Below, in pieces: positions 56,776 through 64,000 of a DNA stretch of 64,000 bases. The translations under genes and the position numbers were made by a program. Source of the DNA: Streptomyces griseocarneus (GTDB lineage Bacteria; Actinomycetota; Actinomycetes; Streptomycetales; Streptomycetaceae); contig NZ_BNBL01000004.1 in the NCBI RefSeq assembly GCF_014655595.1, forward strand, positions 186,001 to 250,000, given 5' to 3'. Every line of letters starts with the position of its first letter. Position 1 is the first letter of the stretch. The notes under the pieces are model-generated. The model was not told where the DNA came from. It ran no database searches and worked only from the letters and a program-made list of their open reading frames with translations.

Positions 56776-57941
56776 GTGAGCGACGCAGAGGACTGGGCCG
56801 GGGGCTCGGTGCGCTGATTCCGCCGGCGCCGAAGGGAGCGGAGCAGGGCGGACCGGCCGTCGGGGCCGGCGCCACGTCTCCGACCGCGGTGCCGGTGCTG
56901 ACGGCGGAGCGGGGGGTGGCCGCCGCGAAGGTGACCGCGCTTCCGCTGGAGGAGATCACCGTCTCCCGTGACACCGTCTCGCGCGACGGGGGATCCCTGG
57001 GTTCCGCCCCGTCGGACGATGTTTCACGTGAAACGGAGGGTGCGTCGCAGGGTGGCGCCGAGCAGTTCTCGGGCGCGGTGGCCGGTGCGCACTTCGCCGA
57101 GCTGCCCCTGGACTCCATCACGCCCAACCCCCGGCAGCCGCGCGAGGTGTTCGACGAGGACGCCCTCGCGGAGCTGGTGACCTCCATCCGCGAGGTCGGC
57201 CTGCTGCAGCCCGTGGTGGTCCGGCAGCTGGCGCCCGAGCGCTACGAGCTCATCATGGGTGAGCGGCGCTGGCGGGCCTGCCGTGAGGCCGGGCTGGAGA
57301 AGATCCCCTCCATCGTCCGGGCGACCGACGACGAGAAGCTTCTGCTGGACGCGCTGCTGGAGAACCTGCACCGGGCTCAGCTGAATCCTCTGGAAGAGGC
57401 CGCCGCGTACGACCAGCTGCTGAAGGACTTCAGCTGCACTCATGACGAGCTGGCCGACCGCATCGGGCGCTCGCGTCCGCAGGTCTCCAACACGCTGCGG
57501 CTGCTGAAGCTGTCGCCTGCCGTGCAGAAGCGGGTCGCCGCCGGCGTGCTGTCCGCCGGACACGCCCGGGCCCTGCTCTCCGTCGACGACTCGGAGGAGC
57601 AGGACCAGCTCGCCCGCCGCATCGTGGCCGAGGGCCTCTCCGTCCGTTCGGTCGAGGAGATCGTGACCCTGATGGGGTCGCGGTCGAAGGGCTCCGGCAA
57701 GGCCAAGGGGCCCCGGGCCGGTGGGCGGGTGTCGCCGGCGCTGACCGACCTCGCCTCCCGGCTGTCGGACCGCTTCGAGACCCGGGTGAAGGTGGACCTG
57801 GGCCAGAAGAAGGGAAAGATCGTCGTCGAATTCGCCTCGATGGACGACCTGGAGCGGATCCTCAGCACCCTCGCCCCGGGTGAGGGCCGGGTGCTGGAGC
57901 AGAAGCTCTCCGGTGTCGGTGAGGAGAACTCCGAGGACTAG
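56772..57941 (+). CDS. parB: Chromosome-partitioning protein ParB
   Basis: 389 residues from GTG 56772. The N-terminus begins [14 protein letters not shown], the ParA-stimulating motif; a spacer of about 110 residues contains DVSRET coded by parS 57020-57034. The CTPase domain has NPRQPRE and [13 protein letters not shown]; the parS-binding HTH includes [15 protein letters not shown] and AGHARALL; the C-terminal dimer domain ends the protein. It loads at parS and spreads using CTP. Confidence 0.95.
   Translation: MSERRRGLGRGLGALIPPAPKGAEQGGPAVGAGATSPTAVPVLTAERGVAAAKVTALPLEEITVSRDTVSRDGGSLGSAPSDDVSRETEGASQGGAEQFSGAVAGAHFAELPLDSITPNPRQPREVFDEDALAELVTSIREVGLLQPVVVRQLAPERYELIMGERRWRACREAGLEKIPSIVRATDDEKLLLDALLENLHRAQLNPLEEAAAYDQLLKDFSCTHDELADRIGRSRPQVSNTLRLLKLSPAVQKRVAAGVLSAGHARALLSVDDSEEQDQLARRIVAEGLSVRSVEEIVTLMGSRSKGSGKAKGPRAGGRVSPALTDLASRLSDRFETRVKVDLGQKKGKIVVEFASMDDLERILSTLAPGEGRVLEQKLSGVGEENSED
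57020..57034. promoter_or_regulatory. parS: parS site 3 inside parB (perfect)
   Basis: TGTTTCACGTGAAAC, coding for V-S-R-E-T in the ParB linker. Confidence 0.92.
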
Positions 57942-57964
57942 CTCCTCGTCGACGCTCGCGCTTG

Positions 57965-58019
57965 GGGCGGGTTGTGTTTCACGTGGAACCGTTGTGGATC
58001 CCCGGAACACAACCCGCCC
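57965..58019. terminator. parB terminator carrying parS site 4
   Basis: GGGCGGGTTGTGTT (57965-57978) pairs perfectly with AACACAACCCGCCC (58006-58019). The loop side holds GTTTCACGTGGAAC (57976-57989), parS with one mismatch, so ParB site and terminator share bases. Confidence 0.75.
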
Positions 58020-58116
58020 TTTGCCTTGTCGCGCTGTCGACTCAATCGGCGTCCGGATACGATGCGTTGAGGTATGGCACATCCACGTTGGACGCTGTTC
58101 ACGGAGGGGCGGGGCC

Positions 58117-58374
58117 ATGCGAACGGTGAGCCGGACCGGACTGGTGGCAGCAGGCCTGGGCCTGGGGGCAGTCGGCGGATTCGTCGGCAGTCTCCTCAGG
58201 GAGCGCAGCGCGCTGAGCGCCGCCCGGAGCATGGCACGCGACGGAAGTGAGGAACTGACTGCATGGGGCGTCGGCTCGTACCGCTCACTCTGGACAACCT
58301 CCCTGACCTCCCCAAGCGCTGCCGCGCCTGCGTCTTTTGGGAATTGGACCCTGTCAGCGGCGAAGCCGCACTGA
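58117..58374 (+). CDS. Possible small membrane protein overlapping a GNAT gene
   Basis: 85 residues from ATG 58117 with GGAGGGG upstream. The first 48 residues look coding: a hydrophobic Gly/Ala/Leu segment (GLVAAGLGLGAVGGFVGSLL) then a charged stretch, with GC-rich third codon positions. The last 37 residues overlap the next gene in another frame and look like read-through. No family is recognised. A truncated real gene or a leader peptide coupled to the GNAT gene are the alternatives. Confidence 0.45.
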   Translation: MRTVSRTGLVAAGLGLGAVGGFVGSLLRERSALSAARSMARDGSEELTAWGVGSYRSLWTTSLTSPSAAAPASFGNWTLSAAKPH

Positions 58375-58880
58375 GAGCCGGCCATCCCGAGCTGGAGAAG
58401 GAAGCCTGGATCTCCGCCGTGCTGCTGGAGTGGGGATCCTGCGGCCGGGTGGTCTACGTCGACGAGGTGCCGGTGGGCTTCGTGCTCTACGCGCCCCCCG
58501 CCTATGTGCCCCGGTCGACCGCCTTCCCCACCAGCCCCGTCGCCGCGGATGCCGTGCAGCTGATGACCGCCTGGCTGGCGCCCTCCCACCAGGGGCAGGG
58601 GCTGGGCAGGACCATGGTGCAGACGGTGGCGAAGGACGTGCTCCGGAGGGGCTTCAAGGCGATCGAGGCCTTCGGTGATGCCCGCTGGAAGGAACCGGCG
58701 TGTGTGCTGCCCGCCGACCATCTGCTGGCGGTCGGCTTCAAGACCGTACGGCCGCACCCGCGCTATCCGCGCATGCGGCTCGAGCTGCGTACGGCGCTCT
58801 CCTGGAAGGAGGACGTCGAGCTGGCGTTGGACCGGCTCCTGGGGGCGGTCCAGAAGGAGCCGGCGCTCAGGCCGCTCTAG
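58263..58880 (+). CDS. GNAT-family N-acetyltransferase
   Basis: 205 residues from ATG 58263. The acetyl-CoA loop is SHQGQGLGRTMVQTVAKDVL; the start has a CRACVFWE segment typical of this Streptomyces GNAT next to parB. It transfers an acetyl group to an unknown acceptor. The start overlaps the upstream small frame by 112 nt. It converges on trxA with a parS-bearing terminator between. Confidence 0.88.
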   Translation: MGRRLVPLTLDNLPDLPKRCRACVFWELDPVSGEAALRAGHPELEKEAWISAVLLEWGSCGRVVYVDEVPVGFVLYAPPAYVPRSTAFPTSPVAADAVQLMTAWLAPSHQGQGLGRTMVQTVAKDVLRRGFKAIEAFGDARWKEPACVLPADHLLAVGFKTVRPHPRYPRMRLELRTALSWKEDVELALDRLLGAVQKEPALRPL

Positions 58881-58935
58881 CCGCGCGGCGCCCGGACAGC
58901 CGCGTCACGCGCCACGAAAGCAGTGCCATGAAAAA

Positions 58936-58983
58936 CGGGGCGGCCGGGTGCCGTTTCACGTGAAACAGCACCCGGCCGCCCCG
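58936..58983. terminator. parS: Bidirectional terminator with parS site 5 at its tip
   Basis: CGGGGCGGCCGGGTGC (58936-58951) pairs with GCACCCGGCCGCCCCG (58968-58983), and the apex is GTTTCACGTGAAACA (58953-58967), itself a palindrome. The whole 48 bp is a near-perfect inverted repeat between the convergent GNAT and trxA genes. Confidence 0.85.
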
Positions 58984-58994
58984 GAGCATATGGC

Positions 58995-59321
58995 TCAGGC
59001 GTGGATGAAGTTGCCCAGCTCGCGCTCGAGCATCGCCTTGGGCTTGGCACCGACGATGGTCTGAACGACCTCGCCACCCTGGTAAACGTTGAGCGTCGGA
59101 ATCGACATCACGCCGTACTTGGCCGCGGTGCCCGGGTTCTGGTCGATGTTGAGCTTGACGATCTCGATCTTGTCGCCGTACTCCGCGGCGATCGCCTCCA
59201 GGGCGGGAGCGATCTGGCGGCACGGACCGCACCACTCGGCCCAGAAGTCCACCAGGACGGGCTTGTCGCTCTTCAGCACGTCCTCGCTGAAGGACGCGTC
59301 GGTCACGGCCTTGAGAGCCAT
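58995..59321 (-). CDS. trxA: Thioredoxin
   Basis: 108 residues with the WCGPC active site (W30-C34), VLVDFWAEW before it and the cis-Pro in SIPTLNVY. It reduces protein disulfides using electrons from TrxB, which lies 53 nt upstream in the same operon. Confidence 0.97.
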   Translation of the reverse strand: MALKAVTDASFSEDVLKSDKPVLVDFWAEWCGPCRQIAPALEAIAAEYGDKIEIVKLNIDQNPGTAAKYGVMSIPTLNVYQGGEVVQTIVGAKPKAMLERELGNFIHA

Positions 59322-59374
59322 TGAGGTCTCCTTGAATCTTCTCTACGTGGGGTGGGGGGGAGGAGGAGGCGGGG

Positions 59375-60343
59375 TCAGACGGTCTGCTCGGGCTCGCGGA
59401 GGTTCTCGCCGTCCCCGAGGGACGCCAGGAAGCGCTCGGCGTCGAGGGCGGCGGAGCAGCCCGTACCGGCGGCGGTGATCGCCTGGCGGTAGGTGTGGTC
59501 CACGACGTCACCGGCCGCGAACACACCCGAGAGGTTGGTGCGGGTCGAGGGGGCGTCCACCTTGAGGTAGCCCTCGTCGTCCAGGTCCAGCTGGCCCTTG
59601 AACAGCTCGGTGCGCGGGTCGTGGCCGATCGCGATGAAGAGGCCGGTCACCGGGAGTTCGGAGGTCTCACCGGTCTTGACGTTGCGCAGCGTCAGCCCGG
59701 AGAGCTTGGTGTCCCCGTGGAGCGCGGCGACCTCGCTGTCCCACACGAAGGAGATCTTCGGGTCGGCGAAGGCGCGCTCCTGCATCGCCTTGCTCGCCCG
59801 CAGGGCGTCACGGCGGTGGACCACGGTGACGGACTTGGCGAACCGGGAGAGGAAGGTGGCCTCCTCCATCGCGGTGTCGCCACCGCCGATGACGGCGATG
59901 TCCTGGTCCTTGAAGAAGAACCCGTCGCAGGTGGCGCACCAGGAGACACCGCGGCCGGAGAGCTCGTCCTCGCGCGGCAGGCCCAGCTTGCGGTGCTGGG
60001 AGCCGGTGGTGACGATCACGGCCTTGGCACGGTGGACGGTGCCGGCGGAGTCCGTGACGGTCTTGATCTCGTCGCTGAGGTCGACGGCGACGACGTCGTC
60101 CGGGATCAGCTCGGCGCCGAAGCGCTCGGCCTGGGCCCGCATGTTGTCCATCAGGTCCGGGCCCATGATGCCCTCACGGAACCCGGGGAAGTTCTCCACC
60201 TCGGTGGTGTTCATCAGCGCACCACCGGCCGTCACGGCGCCTTCGAAGACCAGCGGCTTCAGGGACGCGCGGGCGGTGTAGAGCGCGGCCGTATAGCCCG
60301 CGGGCCCGGAGCCGATGATGATCACGTTGCGGACGTCGCTCAC
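59375..60343 (-). CDS. trxB: Thioredoxin reductase
   Basis: 322 residues from GTG 60343, with AAGGAAG upstream. FAD motif [15 protein letters not shown] motif [10 protein letters not shown], redox pair C136-A-T-C139 and C-terminal [13 protein letters not shown] are all present. It reduces thioredoxin with NADPH. A SigR-type promoter lies at 60405-60431, so the trxBA operon should respond to disulfide stress. Confidence 0.97.
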   Translation of the reverse strand: MSDVRNVIIIGSGPAGYTAALYTARASLKPLVFEGAVTAGGALMNTTEVENFPGFREGIMGPDLMDNMRAQAERFGAELIPDDVVAVDLSDEIKTVTDSAGTVHRAKAVIVTTGSQHRKLGLPREDELSGRGVSWCATCDGFFFKDQDIAVIGGGDTAMEEATFLSRFAKSVTVVHRRDALRASKAMQERAFADPKISFVWDSEVAALHGDTKLSGLTLRNVKTGETSELPVTGLFIAIGHDPRTELFKGQLDLDDEGYLKVDAPSTRTNLSGVFAAGDVVDHTYRQAITAAGTGCSAALDAERFLASLGDGENLREPEQTV

Positions 60344-60404
60344 GGGTGTCTTCCTTGTCTCTGCCGACAGCTGTACTGGGTCCTTGCTGGGTCTCACCCC
60401 ACCC

Positions 60405-60431
60405 AACGGATCCTACGGGGCGAGCATTCCC
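60405..60431 (-). promoter_or_regulatory. SigR-type promoter of trxBA
   Basis: On the minus strand GGGAAT (60431-60426) is followed after exactly 18 nt by GTT (60407-60405), matching the GGAAT-N18-GTT consensus of the thiol-stress sigma factor SigR. S. coelicolor trxBA is a known SigR target. The promoter lies within and just beyond the anti-sigma gene's 3' neighbourhood. Confidence 0.8.
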
Positions 60432-60461
60432 GAAGCGGACGACAGCACGGAGCGCAAGGGC

Positions 60462-61421
60462 TCAGTCGCGCGGGAAGGTCCGGTTCGCCAGGACCTTCCC
60501 GGGAGCGGACGGCGAGGCGCCCTCGCAGGTGGAAGACACCAGATAGGCGTCGACGAGCGTGGTGTCACCGGGGTGCGGCAGGACGACGAGATAGGCGTCC
60601 TGCCCATTGTATTTTTCTTGACGCGAGGCCAGTGCCGGCTCGGGGCGTCCGATGCCCTGCTGCACACAGACCGGGGCCGTGACGCCGGAATCACGCAGCG
60701 TCTCGGGTGAGGTCTTCATGCCCCGGGTCTCGGTGCCCTTGGTGGTCTGCAGGAGGTCACGCACATGGGTCTGCAGCTCGTCGAAGCCGAGGGTGGTCGG
60801 TCCCGAGGCCTGGTCGCTGGTGGACCGGGGCGATTTCGCGTGGGTGTCGCCGTCGTCCCCGGGCACGAGGAAGAAGCTGCCGATACCGATGACGGCCGCG
60901 GCGCAGGCCGTGCCGAGCAGCGCCGTACGCCAGCGGCGTCCACGCGGGGCACGCGAGCCGGCGGGGCCTGTCCGCTGTCGGCCCGGGCCGGTGGAGGCGC
61001 GGGGGCGGCCGCTGGGGCGGTCCGGCGTTTCCCGGCCGGTTTCGCGACTGGTTTCACGTGAAACACGCGGGGCGGCGACAGCGGCGGGTGTCGCCTCCGC
61101 CGTCTCCGTTTCACGTGTCTCCGTTTCACGTGAAACACCGGCACTGGTGTCGGGGTCGGGGCCGGTCGCGTTCAGCAGTGCCTCGGCCGCGAGGGCGGCG
61201 TCGATGCGCTCGGCGACGTCGACCGGCATCCGGGCCGGTCCGGGGAGCGTGCCGAGCAGGCCCCGGATCTCGGTGAGCGAGGTCCGTACGTCGTCACACA
61301 GCTCGCAGGCCGCCAGGTGTTCCCGGAGATCCGCGGTACGGGAAGGCGGCAGCACTCCCTCGGTGAGCGCGGAGATCTCCTCGACCTCCGGGTGCTCATC
61401 CGTGCCGGTCGTCGAAGTCAC
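60462..61421 (-). CDS. rsmA: Anti-sigma factor (zinc-finger type), RsmA-like
   Basis: 319 residues from GTG 61421, overlapping the sigma gene by GTGA. The N-terminus has LREHLAACELC, the H-x3-C-x2-C of ZAS anti-sigma factors. A linker of about 100 residues rich in SRET/RET repeats comes from in-frame parS sequences; one membrane segment (TALLGTACAAAVIGIGSFFL) follows, then an extracytoplasmic domain. It should hold SigM until a signal releases it. Confidence 0.88.
   Translation of the reverse strand: MTSTTGTDEHPEVEEISALTEGVLPPSRTADLREHLAACELCDDVRTSLTEIRGLLGTLPGPARMPVDVAERIDAALAAEALLNATGPDPDTSAGVSRETETRETETAEATPAAVAAPRVSRETSRETGRETPDRPSGRPRASTGPGRQRTGPAGSRAPRGRRWRTALLGTACAAAVIGIGSFFLVPGDDGDTHAKSPRSTSDQASGPTTLGFDELQTHVRDLLQTTKGTETRGMKTSPETLRDSGVTAPVCVQQGIGRPEPALASRQEKYNGQDAYLVVLPHPGDTTLVDAYLVSSTCEGASPSAPGKVLANRTFPRD
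61051..61065. promoter_or_regulatory. parS: parS site 6 inside the anti-sigma gene (perfect)
   Basis: GTTTCACGTGAAACA; codes for V-S-R-E-T on the minus strand because the site is palindromic. Partial GTTTC halves precede it at 61027 and 61039. Confidence 0.9.
61108..61137. promoter_or_regulatory. parS: parS site 7 with an adjacent half site in the anti-sigma gene
   Basis: GTTTCACGTGAAACA at 61123-61137 is perfect. GTTTCACGTG at 61108-61117 lacks the right arm, so it is a degenerate or nascent copy 15 bp away. Confidence 0.88.
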
Positions 61422-62107
61422 GCTCGCCCACCTCCGCCCTTCACTGGATCTGCGTCGTTCTGTCCTGCCGGTGGTGGGACGGACGCCCCCTGCGACCGGT
61501 TCCTTTCCCTGTCAAGAGGTGGGCTACCCCTGCCATCCGGGCGCAGATGGGTGAGCAACGGCAACAGCCGCGCCCGTCCACGGGCGCATCTGCTCTTCAC
61601 CGTGCCGGTGGGGACGTCGAGAACCCTGGCCGCCTCGGCGACCGGATAGCCCTGCATGTCGACCAGGACCAGGGCCGCCCGCTGCTCCGGCGGCAGCTTG
61701 GCGAGGGCCCGCACCAGCTCCCGCTGCAGATCCCCGCGCTCGGCGGGCGCGGCGGCGGACTCATGGGGCTCGAGGAGCTGCTCGAGCCGCTCGGTCTCGG
61801 CGAGCGGCGCGGTGCGCCGGGAGGCGGCCTTGCGGGCCCGGTCCAGACAGGCGTTGACGGTGATGCGGTGCAGCCATGTGGTGACGGCGGACTGCCCCCG
61901 GAAGGTATGAGCGGCCCGGTAGGCGGAGACCAGCGCGTCCTGGACGGCGTCGGCGGCCTCCTCCCGGTCCCCGAGCGTGCGCAGCGCCACCGCCCAGAGC
62001 CGGTCGCGATGGCGCCGCACTATCTCGCCGAAGGCGTCGGGATCGCCGTCGACGTGCCGCGCCAGGAGCTCGGCGTCGCTCGCGCCGCCACGTGTGACGT
62101 CGTCCAA
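61418..62107 (-). CDS. sigM: ECF RNA polymerase sigma factor SigM
   Basis: 229 residues from TTG 62107 with GGGGAGGG 8 nt upstream. Region 2 is DAFGEIVRRHRDRLWAVALR through VTTWLHRITVNACLD; region 4 is LPPEQRAALVLVDMQGYPVA with the HTH VPTGTVKSRCARGRARL. A Pro/Arg-rich tail of about 40 residues extends the C-terminus. It is co-transcribed and translationally coupled with its anti-sigma factor. The SigM name follows the conserved position next to trxB and the pseudokinase. Confidence 0.92.
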   Translation of the reverse strand: MDDVTRGGASDAELLARHVDGDPDAFGEIVRRHRDRLWAVALRTLGDREEAADAVQDALVSAYRAAHTFRGQSAVTTWLHRITVNACLDRARKAASRRTAPLAETERLEQLLEPHESAAAPAERGDLQRELVRALAKLPPEQRAALVLVDMQGYPVAEAARVLDVPTGTVKSRCARGRARLLPLLTHLRPDGRGSPPLDRERNRSQGASVPPPAGQNDADPVKGGGGRA

Positions 62108-62143
62108 CGTCGAGCCCTCCCCCTGAGTGGCGCGACCTCGCGG

Positions 62144-63832
62144 TCAGCCGGTGATCTGCACCTCGTTGATGGCCTGCTTGAAGCCGTCGCCGCTGTAGGT
62201 CTCCGTGTCGTACGCAGAGTAGGGCATCGCTGTGATCCACAGGAGGACGTACCGAGTCGTGGTCGGCTTCTCGACGGTGAGCTTCAACGTCTTCAGGGAC
62301 GTCTGACCGTCCGACAACTCCTTCATCTTGGCCACCGGCCCGGAGGGCGACATGGAGTCGACGGCATACAGGGAAGCGGCGGTGTGGTCGCCTCCGTACC
62401 GAAGATTCACGGTGGCGCCGCTGACCAGCTTCTTCGACCCCAGGTCGTAGACGATGCCAACGCCGGACCTGTACGGGGCAAGCGTCGGGCCTCCCTTGAA
62501 CGAGGCCGTCCGCCAGTAGGTCTTGGGCTTGCCGTCGTATGTCCTCTGAATCGGGTCCTTGTCCTGAAGGCTGCCGTCCGGGGCGTACTCCGCAGCGTCC
62601 TTGATCCGAAGCGGCTTGTGCGTGGGTTTCCTGGACACGTCGTCACCCGACGACTGTGTCCGCGGCTTGTCCGGCTGGCCGTCCTCGAGGAGCGTGTCCG
62701 CGAGCTGCCAGCTGCCCAGGCCGAGCGCGGCGATCAGCAGGGCCGACACGCTCCACTTCAGGGCGCGGCCCGCGCGGCTCTGGAGCGGGGGCGGCGGAGC
62801 CACCGGCAGGGGCTGGGCCGGGCCGCCGCCCCGGGGCGAGGTCTGGGCGCGCGGATAGGCCGGCGGCGTGGCGAAGTCCGGCTCCGGGGGCCGGATGCGC
62901 GGCATCGCGGCGACCGCCTTGGCGAGCTCTTCCGGGGTGGCGCAGGGCTTCTCCTGCCGGGAGGGCGTGGCGCCGTCGTTGACGAGCGCGCGCATGGCCA
63001 GCTCGGAGAGGCCGCGGTGGACTCCGGCGCGCACCTGGTCGGGTGCGATGAGGCCGAGGCCCTTGGGCAGTCCGGACAGGCCGTGGGCGTCGTTCTCGTA
63101 CGGCCAGCGCTGGGTGAGCGCGGCGTACAGGAGCGCGCCGATGGCCTCGGTGTCGGTCCGCTGGGGGTGCTCGGAGGTGATGCCGCGGAGGGCGGCCATG
63201 ACGGCCAGGCCGCGGATGCGGTACTGGCCGGTCCCGGTGCGCAGGACGGAGCCGGGGTTCAGGCGCAGGTGCGCGAGGCCCTCGCGGTGGGCGGCCGCCA
63301 TGGCCTGGGAGACCTGGCTGACGAGCTGGTAGGCCTCGTGCGGCTCCAGCGGGCCGGAGGCGAGGACGGGCGTGAGCTCGGTGGCGTCGGGCAGCCACTC
63401 GTGGACGACGTAGACCAGGTCGTTCTCCTCGACGGCGTCGAGGACCTGGACGAACCGCGGATCACCGAGCAGCGCCGCGGAACGGGCCGCGGCGAGCACG
63501 GGACGGGCCCGGGGGTGGTCGGCGGGCAGCAGATGGACTCCGACCGCGCGACGGAGCTTCTCGTCGACGGCGCGCCAGCTGCTGAATCCCTCCAGACGGG
63601 TGACGCACTCCTCCAGGCGGTACCTTCTGGCGAGTTTGTGTCCGCTGTGCAACTCGGGCGGTTGTGCGTCGCGCGCGGGGCTTTCGTGCCCCGCGCGCTT
63701 GGTGTCCTTGTGCGTGCTGACCTTCTTGTCGGCCTCCGCCCCGTCGGTCGTGGCCTTGCCCGCCGCGGCGGTCAGTGGCTGCTCGCCGCTGTTGTCGGCC
63801 ACGTCGACGGCAGCCGTGCTCCGTTCCGCCAC
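62144..63832 (-). CDS. Pseudokinase-like membrane protein (MviN-partner type)
   Basis: 562 residues from GTG 63832 (longer starts are possible). Residues 55-290 form a protein-kinase fold without key catalytic residues: the VAxK lysine is replaced (AVGVHLLPAD) and HRD-K-x-x-N becomes HLRLNPGSVL. One membrane segment (WSVSALLIAALGLGSWQLA) leads to an extracellular galactose-binding-like domain (TYWRTASF, GVGIVYDLGSKKL). This equals the C-terminal half of mycobacterial MviN, here split from murJ. When phosphorylated by PknB it is expected to bind FhaA. Confidence 0.88.
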   Translation of the reverse strand: MAERSTAAVDVADNSGEQPLTAAAGKATTDGAEADKKVSTHKDTKRAGHESPARDAQPPELHSGHKLARRYRLEECVTRLEGFSSWRAVDEKLRRAVGVHLLPADHPRARPVLAAARSAALLGDPRFVQVLDAVEENDLVYVVHEWLPDATELTPVLASGPLEPHEAYQLVSQVSQAMAAAHREGLAHLRLNPGSVLRTGTGQYRIRGLAVMAALRGITSEHPQRTDTEAIGALLYAALTQRWPYENDAHGLSGLPKGLGLIAPDQVRAGVHRGLSELAMRALVNDGATPSRQEKPCATPEELAKAVAAMPRIRPPEPDFATPPAYPRAQTSPRGGGPAQPLPVAPPPPLQSRAGRALKWSVSALLIAALGLGSWQLADTLLEDGQPDKPRTQSSGDDVSRKPTHKPLRIKDAAEYAPDGSLQDKDPIQRTYDGKPKTYWRTASFKGGPTLAPYRSGVGIVYDLGSKKLVSGATVNLRYGGDHTAASLYAVDSMSPSGPVAKMKELSDGQTSLKTLKLTVEKPTTTRYVLLWITAMPYSAYDTETYSGDGFKQAINEVQITG

Positions 63833-63862
63833 CGTCGTTCCTGCCTCCCCATCCGTTGCACG

Positions 63863-63871
63863 CTGTCCACA
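63863..63871 (+). promoter_or_regulatory. DnaA box upstream of the pseudokinase gene
   Basis: CTGTCCACA, one mismatch, with a weaker TTGTGCCCACA at 63883-63893, lies in the short gap between murJ and the pseudokinase. Confidence 0.4.
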
Positions 63872-63941
63872 GCCAAGACCAATTGTGCCCACAGTCCGGC
63901 GTAATGCACGACACACTCCGGCGGGCGATGGTTGTGCTCGG

Positions 63942-64000
63942 TCAGCGACCGAGTCGACCGCGAACCATACCGACCATGGCGGTCAGCTCCTCGATCCGCA
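63942..64000 (-). CDS. murJ: Probable MurJ lipid II flippase, last residues only
   Basis: The frame at the right edge ends RIEELTAMVGMVRGRLGR followed by TGA, in the same direction as the pseudokinase and 109 nt upstream. In Streptomyces murJ directly precedes this pseudokinase gene and ends in a basic G-R-L-G-R tail. With only 19 codons visible the call rests mostly on gene order. Confidence 0.5.
   Translation of the reverse strand, partial: RIEELTAMVGMVRGRLGR

Overview
The window is a high-GC (about 70 percent) actinomycete chromosome segment with the gene order of a Streptomyces replication-origin region. The evidence is the block gyrA-gyrB-dciA-recF-gnd-dnaN-oriC-dnaA-rpmH-rnpA-yidD-yidC-khpB-rsmG-parA-parB, many GTG/TTG starts, DnaA boxes of the TTGTCCACA type, parS sites of the GTTTCACGTGAAAC type, and the sortase E, crgA and FHA/PknB neighbourhood typical of Streptomyces. 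The species cannot be named from the sequence. No insertion sequence, prophage, CRISPR array or rRNA operon was seen.

Layout, left to right. (1) 0-16.5 kb is a catabolic region. It holds a partial MobA-like gene, a branched-chain 2-oxoacid dehydrogenase operon (bkdABC) with a divergent Lrp-type regulator, a TetR regulator co-transcribed with a 3-hydroxyacyl-CoA dehydrogenase, paaN, the phenylacetyl-CoA epoxidase operon paaABCDE, and an acyl-CoA dehydrogenase. Three promoter regions here share a near-identical TetR-type operator, which links bkd, hbd-tetR/paaN and paaA-E into one candidate regulon. A small DUF5819-HTTM-TrmH operon sits inside the region. (2) 16.5-19.2 kb holds a rhodanese, a J-domain protein and a DUF2252 protein. 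(3) 19.6-34.7 kb is the conserved growth and cell-wall cluster: tRNA-Leu, fhaA, fhaB, pstP, rodA-like, pbpA, pknB, then on the other strand three class E sortases with a pabA/trpG-type gene and a DUF881 protein, then crgA, a rhomboid protease and ppiA. (4) 34.9-38.7 kb holds small conserved Streptomyces genes, a second Ser/Thr kinase with two TTA codons, tRNA-Ala and tRNA-Ile. (5) 38.7-54.7 kb is the replication core around oriC (48.8-49.8 kb). (6) 54.7-64 kb holds rsmG, parAB with seven parS sites, a GNAT gene, trxA-trxB behind a SigR-type promoter, an ECF sigma/anti-sigma pair, a pseudokinase and the probable 3' end of murJ.

How the parts work together. DnaA, oriC, dnaN, gyrase and DciA start and sustain replication, and parAB/parS organise and segregate the origin. 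The FHA-PstP-RodA-PBP-PknB cluster controls polar wall growth, CrgA affects septation, and the sortases attach surface proteins. trxAB and the sigma-factor pair answer thiol or envelope stress.

The most unusual signals are non-coding. DnaA boxes occur well outside oriC: next to each of the three TetR-type operators, and in a cluster between crgA and the rhomboid gene. An 11-bp phased G-rich repeat array lies between the oriC DnaA boxes and the dnaA stop. Several parS sites are written into protein-coding sequence as V-S-R-E-T, and others are built into transcription-terminator hairpins.
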